This document shows, one piece after another, positions 44,901 to 56,360 of a stretch of DNA of 64,000 bases. This DNA is from Petrolisthes cinctipes. Lineage: Eukaryota > Arthropoda > Malacostraca > Decapoda > Porcellanidae. The notes beneath the pieces are model-generated. The model saw nothing but the letters and a program-made list of their open reading frames with translations. It was not told where the DNA came from and ran no database searches. The DNA is taken from assembly GCA_033782935.1 (NCBI GenBank), contig JAWQEG010003716.1, forward strand, positions 1 through 64,000. Direction: 5' to 3'. Each line of letters begins with the position of its first letter. Position 1 is the first letter of the stretch. The translations under genes were made by a program, and so were the position numbers.

Positions 44901-47900
44901 TGTGGGCCTGATGGATTTACTCTCAACTCTTCCTTCAAAAATAGGTGTGGTGCTAAAATATCTATTTCTAAATTGTATTTTTTATTTTAATTTTTAAGTG
45001 GGATGATTTTAACAAATAAGGGGGCAGAGTTTGGGAAGTGACATATAATATGTTTATCTATAGCTCTGATCCCTGATTTCCTACTGAAACTTCCCCACAG
45101 TGGGATGGCCAAAACATAAGAGTCTACAGTTTTCTTTTTTCAATACTCTCTCTTTGCACCATCAAGCTCCCTCTTCCTAAGCTACACACATTTTAGTCCA
45201 CAAAATAAAATATTTGTCACGCTAGTGGTACTCGTATGAAATCCTAACCAAACTCCCAAAACAATAGAGCTCATGTTCACTGTCCTGACTGGTTGGAACC
45301 CTCTCATACCTAGCCCCTCAATCTTATTCTTCTGTAGATTGGGGATTGCCTTCTTATTGACTTAGCTTGTGAAATGACTCATTTTGGCCTGCAGGAGTGA
45401 CCCTCGCTATGTGACCTCGCTAGGGCAGACTATTCTCAACTTGTCTCGAGTCATCCCAGGTGGTCTCTTGGTTTTCTTCCCATCTTACACTGTTCTCCGT
45501 TCATGCCGTGATGATTGGCAGGCATCTGGCATCTGGTCCAAGATATCTGTTGGAAAGGTAGGACTTTAATTTTAAGTCACTTTAGAGAAAGAATAAGGGA
45601 AAGAAGGAACAGTTTGGCTCTAGCCTACTGGGCCTGGACGCTCATAAAGCTGGAAAAAAAGAATGTGCATCAATTGTATAGGGAGGAGTGTTAGGAATGT
45701 TTTTATGCACTGTTCTTGCAGCAGGAGAATAATTCTTTTCACCTTTTTGTTCCAATTATCTGTCATGGTCAGTGATATAATACAAGGACAAGGAGTAGCA
45801 TGCTTTGAGTGTGTTGACTGTTCTTGTTTTGTTATCATACTTTTTGGCACCAAATATTCATTGCAATTATCCAAATGTCAATTTAAGTGTTAATAACCCC
45901 ATACATCTCTCAGTCATCTGCAGTCAATCCTATAATATAAATCCTTTCAAAGGCAGCATATGGTGCTGTATTCAGAATTTCAATATTTGCTTACATTACT
46001 TTATCCAGAACATCATTTCTTTGCTACCTTGATGAATTTGTTGACTACAACTATGATTTATAGAGTATGTTGCACACAGAGGAAACTATAATTTGTTCGT
46101 AATTTCCTTTACAGCCTATTTTTGTGGAGCCTCAGATTAAGGAAGAATTTCTCAATGCAATGGAAGAGTTTTATCAAAAGATAAATGATCCTGCTTTCAA
46201 AGGTGCATGCTTCATGGCTGTTTGCCGAGGAAAGGTAAGATATCTAATCAAGTAATTGTGCATTGTACAATTTGTATATGTAAGGTATAATATTTGGAAG
46301 AAGTCTGAAGGTATAAAGTTTAAAAATAAAGTTGATTACTAAGTCAGAGACATAACTGGTAACTGTGTAATGAATTATTATAAAACTTGCATATATTGTA
46401 TCCATTCAGGTATCTGAAGGGCTAGACTTTGCTGATCGCAATGGGCGTGCTGTCATTATTACAGGGCTCCCATACCCTCCTTTCAAAGATCCTAGAGTTG
46501 TTCTGAAGCAGAAGTACCTTGAGGAATCACGAGCAAAGAACAAAGTGAGTGAATATACCATACCCTTATATGTATATATGAGCTGCTGGATTCTTTAGGA
46601 TCCTCATTTCACATAGTAAATAAAGGAACAATAACAGTATTCAGGGATGATTATGTATTTGCTACATTGTGCCATTAATGAAAATGATATACTGTACTAT
46701 ATTTACATAAATTGATGTAAGTGTTAGTTATTTTTAGCTTCATAGCAATTGGGAAAATGGGGTTAAAAAGTAACCTTTTCAGCGAGGCCTGAGTGGTCAG
46801 GCGTGGTACCAACTGGAGGCATCTCGAGCAGTTAATCAGGCCATTGGTCGTGTTATTCGCCACAAGGATGACTTTGGGGCCATTATCCTGTGTGACAACC
46901 GCTTTGCTGCAGGAGGGTTCAGGCAGCAGTTGTCGGCGTGGGTCCGACCTCATGTTAATGTTTACAACAATTTTGGTCCAGCTATACGAGATGTCATAAA
47001 CTTTTTTAAAAATGCCAAGAATCTGGTAAGATGTTTCTCTCTCTCTATTCAGTAATGGTTGTGAATGGAAGTAGTGAACTAACAGTGGCACAGTCTGGAA
47101 TTTTTTTATGGGAGTGTTTGGTTTGGCTTTGGCATCCTCACCCACCCTAACCCACATTATGAAACAAAGATATGATTAAGTTTTGATGGATCCAGATCAA
47201 GGTCAATAATGACTATATACTACAGAATACTCTCGCTAAGTGGGATATCGGATAACTCTGATTCTGTCAGTGTCTCGTACACTTTTAGATAACTAGGATG
47301 TATATCTGGCTTATGCGGAGATTTTCTGGCTGCATCGTCACAAAGGCCTATAGCCTGAGAAGTGACACAAGTTGATTTTATACAAAACACTAATTACCGT
47401 CCCTGTACCATACATTTATACCCTATGTCGACTGACCATACATATAGTTATGCTTTTTCCAAACAGGTATGCATAAGAAACTCAATGTTTATTGCCTGAA
47501 AAATGGTGATGTACTGATATATAATTGGCTGCGTCACTGCCAAGCGAGCCATGGAGCCAAATATGCATCGGGTCATGTTGGTATCACCACGGTGACTCCA
47601 CACTGTTCCATTTCCATTAACAAACTTGATCTTTGCTCTATTAGGATATTATAGTTGACTGCATAGGAAATGCATCTTTAACGTGAGATAAGATGCACTC
47701 ATTGTCTATAACTATGATGGTTATAGTTGTTTGGATCAACCTTAAAGCATGACCAATTGTTGCTGCCTTTTCTCCTTTCTCTTAACAATATCGACTTTTT
47801 CATGTAATGTGATAATCTGTCATTTCTTTTCATTACTACAAATATCATTTGAAAGCTCTATCTTCAGCGCCATTGAAAGGAGATGACTGTACGAAAATTA

Positions 47901-50379
47901 AGCATAAATATATCACAAAAATCATGGGAATAATAGGTCCGTGTGGCAACAAGTATGCCGTGACTGATAAACTGACTGTTACCAGCTCTGAATCCCACAC
48001 TTCCTCACCTACCACCACACCACAATACTGTACCTTATTTCATGTTAATATAAATGATTAGATTTATTTTGCAGTATTATTTACGGTACATTTTTTGAGG
48101 AAATTGTCATTTTTGTGTGTGTTCAGCTGTGTATGGGAACCAGAGATATGAGTGAAAGCACACATACCGGTAGTTTTGAGGGTGGGTGTGCATGCGGCCA
48201 GTTGTACACATCAAAATTTAGCCCTTGGGTATATTGAGAATGAAGTTGAATTATGGATTGGTGACGACTGTAGACTCTTTGGCTCATAACTCGGTGAGTC
48301 TAGCATATAACGGCTTTAATGGAGTAAATACGGTAATGGTGTTGTAGCCGATTCCTAATAACTATGATCATTTCCTGTGTGGGAATTAAGTTGTTCACGA
48401 AAACTCCATAACGTAGATGCAGTTGTTTGTACCTTTTCATTCAACATTATTTAATTGAGTAAAATATATCTTGTAATATGGGCTAAATGATCTGGTAATG
48501 CTTATATTTTAAACAAATGATATCCATATACAAAATTAATCTTGGATACTTTGTCAGTAAAAAGTAAGGTGTCTGTTGTTTTGCCTTTTCTAATATACAT
48601 ACCTGTATCCTTAATGTATAGTTTTGCAACCTACTGTATTAAACTTCTCCTGCAGCTACCCCAACCAGAAGCCAAGAAGGGGCAAGGGGAACCAGCAATA
48701 AGTATTCAGTATGAAGCTCCTGGAGGAAGCTCTCTCCCACCTGTACCTGCTCAGGCCCTTCAGTCAGCATCCTCTCGTATTATTATCTCCGACTCCACCA
48801 GGAAGAAGCTGGCTGAGGCGAGGGCAAATCAAGACACAGACTACAACACAAGTAACTGGGAGACCAATGATTATTCTGGTGTGAAAAAGGGAGAGAAGAG
48901 AACTAACAGAGGGGATGGATCTTTATTCTCAGCTTTAGAGGAGAAGTCATCCATAGTTAATTTTAATAATTTTCAAGCCTCATCATCGTCTGCTTCCCCC
49001 AGTCATATTCCAGCAGATTATAACAGTATTAAGATCAACAACAAGAAGAGAAAGATCAAATTGGTTGCTAAGAAGATTCCTGAGAGGCTGGAGAGCCTCA
49101 GTGAAGGAACAGTAGTGAGTAATAATGTATCGCCCCATATTCTTAAACCTCTCAATCCAGCAGCAGAATTATGCAGAGAATCTGAATCCTGTGAAGGATT
49201 GCAAGAGAGCCTCCCCAGTGGCCAGAAAGAGTCCCTTCTCCCGGGCCATGTACCACCAGTCCCTACAACATCAAAACAAGAAACTGGAGAAAATCAAAAG
49301 CTAAAGTCAATTGCTGTTTACATAAAAGAGGTAAACTAGGCACTGTAATCTCCATGTTAATTTCTCTAAATCAATTAGATTTACTAACATTGTGCAAAAG
49401 TTATAACTGACTATATTAAGGATAAGTTTCTTTGGACACTGTTTGTATGTTATTTTATTTACTTTTTTAATTAATTTTTTCTTCACAGGTAAAGTCGTGC
49501 CTTAGTAAAGAGAAGTATGGTGTTTTCTCAGCATTGGTAAAGTCTTACCAGAAGGATAAAGACTATACAGCCATGATGGGTATTCTTTCAGGTGTTTTCT
49601 CCGAGGAGCCACAGCAACGTCGCCTGTTCAGAAGTAAGTTTATAATGGTGTTGTTGATTTAGAGACTAACTGATTCTTCAGAATTATATTGAAGTGGTCT
49701 TTTATTTACCATTGTTTGGAGGAATCAGTACAGTAACTTCAAAATTGCCAACAACAACAACTTTTTCATGTGAAATCATGCACTGTTGTCATAATATTTA
49801 TTAAATTTCCCATTCAGGTTGTCCGATTATTTTAATGGTAGTATGGTTAAGGGGAGAGCACCCTCGAGTCACAAAGAAACATTGGGCTTTAGATTTGAAG
49901 GGAAGTGATTCCTTTATGATAATGTATTTATTAATTTCTGGCTCACGAGCCCCCCACCCTTTGAAAAAATAAAAATGGGTATTGATAATAATAATAATTT
50001 AAGCTTGTTCAAACTCCTGCATGCTAACCTGCAAGGAGACATGTTTGCCTCATTGTTCATGATAGTAGTTACAGTAGTTTTTTGTGTGTTAAACCCACCT
50101 TTGTTCGGCAAAATAAACGATCAAGCTTTTTTTAAAATAAGTTTACTGTGAATTTTTAGGATTGGGGCCCATAGTTGTGACTTTGGTTTCCTATATGTTA
50201 AGACTGAAGGATAATAAGAATATTGACAGGCATAATTGTTATATTTAATACCTTCAGACCATCTTAATATTTTTATTGTAATTTAATTTACTGATATGAT
50301 TTTTTGCAATTTCTTTCTAGAATTTGAACAATTCCTGATAAAGGAACATCGGGCAATGTTTCAGGCGGCATGCAGTTAG
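35960..50379 (+). CDS. RTEL1: Regulator of telomere elongation helicase 1 (19 coding exons)
   Basis: Exons: 35960-36061, 36678-36885, 37856-37947, 40216-40344, 40768-40965, 41954-42067, 42349-42480, 43105-43239, 43447-43590, 43678-43799, 44146-44236, 44829-44944, 45395-45557, 46115-46234, 46410-46544, 46783-47025, 48656-49330, 49489-49633, 50321-50379; all in phase, 3,123 nt or 1,040 aa. XPD-family superfamily 2 helicase: Walker A SPTGTGKT (K48); iron-sulphur cysteines C145, C163, C172, C207; DEAH box 250-253; SGTLSP; SEGLDF; motif [11 protein letters not shown] (about 693-701). A divergent Ser-rich region with a basic cluster (NKKRKIK) follows, then one harmonin-N-like domain (about 970-1,036). 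RTEL1 unwinds D-loops, T-loops and G-quadruplexes. The second harmonin-like domain, PIP box and C4C4 RING of vertebrate RTEL1 are absent, as in other invertebrates. The exon 3 donor (GTCCGT) is weak. The start [15 protein letters not shown] aligns with the family N terminus. Confidence 0.95.
37446..37644. mobile_element. 199-bp hairpin MITE, family B copy 5 (RTEL1 intron 2)
   Basis: GTACAGTTGGCAACTGAGAA at the left mirrors GTTGCCAACAGTAC at the right. Pairing continues through AGTGAGAA, ATATGGCATTATCTG and AACAAACATATTTTT into a small loop. TA lies at both edges. Confidence 0.8.
38123..39594. mobile_element. 1.47-kb fold-back element (RTEL1 intron 3)
   Basis: Two arms of about 700 bp are inverted and imperfectly complementary across nearly the whole length. 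TACTATACTCTGTTTA at the left matches TAAACAGAGTATAGTA at the right. GAATGGAGCTCTCTGATTGG matches CCAATCAGAGAGCTCCATTC. CATCAGATTTAAGATAAATA has a counterpart near 39,140-39,160. The centre lies near 38,860. No transposase frame is recognisable. It is probably an old fold-back or long-TIR DNA element, and it fills most of intron 3. Confidence 0.85.
41424..41550. repeat. 127-bp palindrome with B-box-like ends (RTEL1 intron 5)
   Basis: ATGGAATGACAGGGATCAAA on the left pairs with GTTTGATCCCCCACCATTCCAT on the right at slightly shorter matched length. The centre is the perfect palindrome ATTCAGCTGAAT. Each arm reads outward as a GGTTTGATCCC-like motif resembling a Pol III B box. Confidence 0.7.
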
Positions 50380-51113
50380 CAGCTTCCATATCTTAGCAAA
50401 CATTAACCGTGGAGAAAACCTAGGGCTAGGAAGCAAGATGGGTAAGTTTACATCTAGAGCAAAGTTTGATCTGAGGGTGTGTATTTTTTTTTTTTTTTTG
50501 GGGGGGGGGGGGGAATAAAATCAAATGCTGTGCTAGAGCATGCATTTGTTTTTTTCTGCAGTGGCTCATGGATTTGTCAAATCTTTACCATAGTATTCAT
50601 GTTAGGACTGAAATGAATAATTAATTTCCTGCTTGTTTTAGGACACAATAATGTGTGATAAGTTTAGGAAACAGCTGGCAAAAATAACTGAAAATTTGTA
50701 ATCAGCAAAAGAGCATATTATTTACCAAGGAATGTCTCATCTTCTAACTGTTCAGAAATGCTGTGGCATCTCTAATGTGTGGTCACTTGTTTGCTGATGT
50801 GACTAAGCGTCGGGTCCTTAAGGTTCTTAGGAGTGTAACTGAGGGTGTTGGTTCTAGGAAAGTTTTGGTGCTTCAATGAAAGGTGTATAGATATTATATA
50901 TGGCAAAGAAAGTAACTGCATAAGTTATCAGTGTGCAATTTTTCCTCACATGTAGGTGGTGGTATGATTTACAACTGCACGCAACTTGTAAAGTTAAAAG
51001 GATTCTCATGTATGAAGTTACAGTACAGCCTTAATTCACATTCCAAGTATTTTTGTATTGGAAATAAGTGTAGGCTCCAGTAAATTAAATATTTGTAAAT
51101 ACATTTTTAATAT

Positions 51114-51119
51114 AATAAA
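51114..51119 (+). terminator. Candidate RTEL1 polyadenylation signal
   Basis: AATAAA about 735 bases after the RTEL1 stop codon, in AT-rich sequence. It is a plausible end of the 3' UTR, with position and motif the only support. Confidence 0.45.
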
Positions 51120-52979
51120 GTAAATTTTAAAAATATTCACTCTAGTTGTATACTAGACAGACTATGGAATTGCATGTAGGTAACTCAAGAAATAATGAAT
51201 TACTAATTATGTTTGCTGCTAAGGATATAAAAGCACTCATGCTAACATAGTAATTACTTTCTGAAGAAATCCTAGGTGGCTTTAACCACCACCTTTCTCA
51301 TTTAAGTTTTGACTGCAATCCAGCCTATACTTTGCTGTCAAGTAGTAGGTGGAACTACCAGTTTATATTTAGACTGCTTTTAAATAAGTCTGGTGAAAAT
51401 GAAAAAGTAAGTATCCTTAGGTCTTTATTGTTTAAGTACCACTTAATGTATAACATGGAATACAAGTTGGGATTCTTAATCCTGCATGGATTCAATAAAC
51501 ACTACAAGTGTTATGAAGTAGTGGGTTGCCATCTCGTTAAATAGGACAGCTATTTATCGAGACAGGTTCTGCCCTTACCCTCTATATTTTACTATAAAAT
51601 GTTCCCCTACATTTTCTTACAAAATGGGTACACTACTTTTGGCCTTGACTGAACATTGTACTCATGTCAGCACAGGGGCCTAATTAAACATTCCAGGTTT
51701 TTCTTCTGGCCTTGAGATTAGTGTGTCCTCACTGTCAGGATAATTGGTTTCTCATCAATTTGGCCCCTTGCTGACATTTACCTGTGGATGAAAAAAAAAT
51801 CAACCTCAAGTACTTTTCATGGGGTGGCTTTTTTTTTTTGTGAATTGGATAGCTATTATGTCGGACCGTATCTAAATATAAAGGATCCCTCTTCATTATC
51901 TAAACTAATAGTATTCAATAGTAATGGACATCTCCACATCCTAAACTTATTACTTTCATATGCGACAGTTTCTGGAAGACAGGCCCCAATGGAGCCTTTA
52001 GGTGGGCTCTTAAAGATATTTTATGGTCAGCGAGTGTACATCACCAGCTGTAGAGGCTTTGTCTGTATCCATCCTCAGGCTGCAATGATGAACCTTTCAG
52101 CCACACCGCCTGGGAACTGGAATAATTTTTAGTAGAAATATTTTATTCCTGTTCAGACTAATCGGGTATGGGGAGGTTATTAGATATATATACTTTATCC
52201 CCGAGATTTATCGAGGCTAATTTACCTTACACTACACAATACTTCCCCATTTAGTGTTCATCCAGATGAGAAAGTTGTGCCAATATTAAGAAACAAGCAG
52301 CCAATCTTCATGATAGTTACCTGGAGAGAGAACTTGATGGATATTGTTTAAACATTCATATTCCCACGAATTAAACCAAGTTAAACAAGAACATTTAAAT
52401 CAACAGCGGGGCAGACCACTAGGTATGAGAAATATGCGAATTATTTAACTTGTTTAATTTCCATTACCTATTAACATGTTTACAGTAACATCCAAGTTTC
52501 CTAATACAAAATACTTTCCCTATAACAATACTTTAAATATTCAAGTACAGTACAATGGGAACAAATTTTGCTCATGCATGCACTTCTTTAGCAGTAGAGT
52601 AAATTACATCACTTGCCTTCCTCAAGTCTTTAAAATTTATCTGTGGGAGATACTGTATATATATTTTAGTCAAAAACTTGTGGATTTTTCATTCATGCTG
52701 GTCAATTCAGAAGCTTAGTTTCCAACCTCAGTACAGTCTCATTTGGTCAATAGATTACAGAATTTAATCTCGTTCAAACTTTCCAAACGTTAAATGAAAC
52801 GATCTAATTGTTAACTCTAATTAGAACAATTCAAATTCATGCCAGTATATGAAAACTGGAACCTAAAGATTTTTCAACCAGAAGACAAATCAGTAACTGA
52901 TTTTTAAAGTAAATAACTGTTTCCGCACTCCAATAACGTCTTTAACATCTGTGACAGTCCTAGTTGATTTTACATTTCC

Positions 52980-53470
52980 AGGTATTATCGTTCTACCTAC
53001 TCCGGTCAAACTCCTTTCCTTCCATGCTGTCTATCCAATCCCTGTAGCCTTCCTCTCTCCACATACCCAAACCATCATAACACTGTTCTGCACGGGCGAA
53101 TGCTCAACGCCTGTCCTCACTTCCTGACCACTTAGCCAAGTCACTAAACTTTTTTCAGTTATCTCATCTCTTATGCCCAGCCCTTTCTTTCATATTTCCA
53201 TTTTATATAGTGCAGCTTACCCTTCACAACCTTGTTTTTGCTCTATTCAAACAGATCTATAGCCAAGCATCAAATTCAATCCTAACACATTTACCCAAAA
53301 CTTTACCTCGCTATTTTAACATCCACCATTATATTCATCCACTTATTATCTTTCCTACACATTACTTTGTTTTTACCGTTCTTACTGGCTCCACTGCTCT
53401 TCCGAATCTGCCACAAATGCTGTATCGTTAGCAAACCGATTCAACCACTACTACCAATATTTTCTAAACT
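52980..53470 (-). pseudogene. Decayed non-LTR reverse transcriptase fragment
   Basis: On the minus strand near 53,435-53,400 the reading RFANDTAFVADSEE resembles the catalytic box of LINE reverse transcriptases (F/YADDTAxVADSEE), with the first catalytic aspartate changed to Asn. Downstream frames give Lys/Val-rich pieces with many stops and frameshifts. The motif is suggestive and the rest is too decayed to place in a clade. Confidence 0.4.
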
Positions 53471-53819
53471 AGCATTCACCTCTTACCATACCATCCATAC
53501 AAGAATTAAGCAACTGACAACCCTAACCTACTCCCGCCTTTACAGGCAACCCTTCACTACTTTCCATTCTAATACATTATGTTTTAAGCAAAGCTTCTCA
53601 ACCCCCTCATTAATTCCAAGCCCTTCTTGGCACCACTATTCCTACCCTCTACAAGAGAATTGGCAGAAATACCACGTCTCCATCGCGTGGTATTTTGTTG
53701 TATCAACCACCTATTCTGTATGTATTAATATCGTCCAAACTACCTGAAATAACTTGTAGGAAGCGAGAAAATCGTTGTCTTTCTACTTACCATTACAGTT
53801 GTTTTTTTTTCAAATCCCT

Positions 53820-56360
53820 GGGCTAGGTTGGGTTGGCTGGGCATCCAGATCAGATGATCGGGGGATATCATTTTCAACGAACACTTCTTAGACGAGAAGA
53901 AAACCCACACCATGGCAGACGGAAGTTCCAGGGCAGGAGAGGAGGGAAGGTGATTGTGAAGTAGAAGAGTCTTCTTATAGTGGAGTCCATAATGGGCTGG
54001 AAGTATGACACAGGCGTGAGTGTTTATGACTAGAAGAAAAACCACTAGAATGATTATCCAGGGAATTTTGTATCAATAGACAACTGGACAGTTTGCAAGG
54101 ATGATGTACACCTGGGATGGGGTTCACCTTAGTAGGAGAGTAGTTTCTTTGTTAGCTAAAACAACTGATAGGAGCAAAATCGGGAGATTTCGTTGATGCT
54201 TGGGCTAAAACAAAACCAGGAGGGGACAGACAGGAATGCAACAGTATAGCGAGTATGTGGGGTCGGGAGTTACAGTAACGCAGGTATGAAGAGCAGAGGC
54301 CATCTTGGGAGATAGGGAGGTTAGAAAGTAGTAAAGAAAGTCCATTGGAGTAATAATAAAGGTAGTACAAATAGTTCCATCAGAGTACACTACATCAATT
54401 GCAGTTGTCTGCAACAAGGTAGCCACAGCTAGTACGGAGAAAATTAATATAGCGCTAAACGATACTTTGATGAATTTGACGCTTCAGAACTGAATTCCAA
54501 ATTAGCGGGTTTAATTTGTTCAATGCTGACAGCAGACAGAAAGGAAGTGGGTGTAGAAATACATTCCAGATACTATAAAATGTTGAGAAGACATTAAAGA
54601 CACTGCAAGACACAGAATCACTATGGCTGGATATCAACAACTGTAGAGATAATCTAATGTTAGGGGTTATGTATAGACCCCCAGATTTGGATCGAGACAA
54701 CAGTAGACATGTGGGAGGTAATGAATTAAGAGACAAAAATTATGTATTGTAGGAGACTTCGAATCTAGCAATATTAACTGGATGGATCAGTTCAACCAAG
54801 TCGACCGAGTTTCTCGAGACAATAAAAGATAATTTCCTCCCACAGTTAGTACAAGAGCCAACAAGGGGAGATAACATACTAGATCTTGTTTTAAGTAACT
54901 AAAAGAGTTCAGTCTGAAAATAGGAGGTACAGCCGGCAGCATAAATTCGCGTCCATCTCATGTACTTAGTATATTGCTAATATGACCAGATAGTTGCATT
55001 CTGAACCAGTTTTTATTCCAATAACATACGTAATTTACCATATGAAAACTATATCCGTCATCTCTGCATTAAAATTGTATTACATCACTATAGCTAATAC
55101 ATACGCAGGTAGAAATGAAGCGAACTTATGCTGCCGACTGTACTTTAGGAAGTAGCGACCACTGCAATATATAACATTTCAAATAAAGGGTAGCGAAAGA
55201 GCTACAGAAAATTCAGTAACTGAACCAAAATTTCAGTATAGCAAACTGAGGGAACATCTGAGGGGCATTAGAGACAATGTGTAACTTTAAAGTATGCCCC
55301 CAGGAGTGCAGAAGTTACTAAAGGATCGGTAGAGGATCAATCGAGTAGATCATTTGCAGATTTCAGGTGATACCTCTGATATGGATCACAGCTATAATCA
55401 GTTTACCGAAATATTACACCGGCCACAACAGTTCTATATACCAACACAAATTCGGAAAAGAACGTGATACCAGATGGTTCAATAACAATAAGATCTCATT
55501 GGCCAGAAAAGGGGGTTTTTTGTAAAGCGCATCTAAGAAACCAATTCACGGTTTAAGAGAGATTAATGGGAATTATGATAAACATAGCTGCAGAGTAACA
55601 CTAAGGATTTTTACCAGACATAGGCCAAAGAAAATGTAGGACCATTAACAGAGGGACAACTAACTAACTTTAAGAGACATGAGTGACATTTTCAACAAAT
55701 TCGTTACGTCGGTATTCACCTCAGAAAGTCTAGCAGAAATACAATCGCCCCAAACTGTCTATAGTGGTAACAATGACTGTCTTAAGCGTAGTGGACATCA
55801 ACAGAAAAGTGTTAAGAGAAACAGACTAAAGGCACAAATCTAGCCCAGATAAAGTCTCTGCCAGAATATAAAAACAATATAAGGAAGAAACTTGCAACAA
55901 ACTAGCTGATGTTTTTACAAAATCCATAGAAACTGGAGACGTACCATTAGCGTGGAAACTCAAACAGTTCCCATACTTAAAATGGGAGATAGATCAGTGA
56001 CGTCAGCTTGCTGCCCAATTAGCCTAACATCAACGGTAGGGAAGCTCTTAGAATCAATATCAAATAGGATTAGAACACTTTAGAATGATTAATTGAAGAC
56101 TCACAGCATGGGTTCATGAAAGGTAGATCTTGCCTTACAAATCTGTTACATTTTTCTCTGAAGTGTACCAGGCAGTAGATAGCGATGAGAACTGCTATAT
56201 AATATACTTAGATTTTAGTAAAACCTCCAAAACATAGTAAATGCAAAAACACTGAATTACTTTTAAAATAGGTTGGACAGATACGTGACTCTTAAGTGAT
56301 AGAGTTTAAATCAATAGCTGGCAAGAACTGGGCCAACAGGCCTTCTGCAATTTCCTAAAA
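53820..56360 (+). pseudogene. Decayed CR1/L2-like LINE with nested MITE
   Basis: Fragments of a non-LTR retrotransposon appear in order but in shifting frames. DGVHLSRRVVSLLA (about 54,110-54,150) resembles an ORF1 esterase-like end. GVMYRPPDLDRDN (about 54,665) and GDFESSNINWMD (about 54,755) are endonuclease motifs; DNFLPQ...EPTRGDNILDLVLSN (about 54,830-54,898) and LGSSDHCN (about 55,145) follow. Reverse transcriptase pieces include PISLTSTVGKLLESI (about 56,015), QHGFMKGRSCLTNLL and IIYLDFSK (about 56,105-56,220). After an apparent deletion a tail reads RLDRYV...TGPTGLLQF (about 56,270-56,350). Stops and indels throughout make it inactive. A family B MITE interrupts it at 54,927-55,143. 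Confidence 0.75.
54927..55143. mobile_element. 217-bp MITE, family B copy 6, nested in LINE
   Basis: GTACAGCCGGCAGCATAAAT at the left mirrors TTATGCTGCCGACTGTAC at the right, continuing through TTCGCGTC/GAAGCGAA. TA lies at both edges. LINE endonuclease homology stops at the left edge and resumes at the right edge. Confidence 0.8.

Larger units (their letters stand above)
50380..53810. other. RTEL1 3' UTR and intergenic sequence
   Basis: The 3' UTR probably runs from the stop codon to about 51,140. A GTAAGTT at 50,440 could be a splice donor within the UTR. Beyond it, 51,140-52,980 is AT-rich with no recognised gene; the open frame at 51,788-52,132 has no recognisable domain. From about 52,980 to 53,470 the minus strand resembles a decayed reverse transcriptase, listed separately. 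Confidence 0.5.

Noticed and set aside
47209..48360. Possible pogo/Tigger-like element in RTEL1 intron 16 (CTCGCTAAGTGGGATATCGG near 47,234)
   Set aside because: The sequence resembles transposon ends in style, but I could not find a matching inverted terminus or a transposase fragment.
51788..52132. 114-codon plus-strand frame
   Set aside because: No recognisable domain, interrupted by homopolymers, and no neighbouring exon signals; treated as a chance frame.
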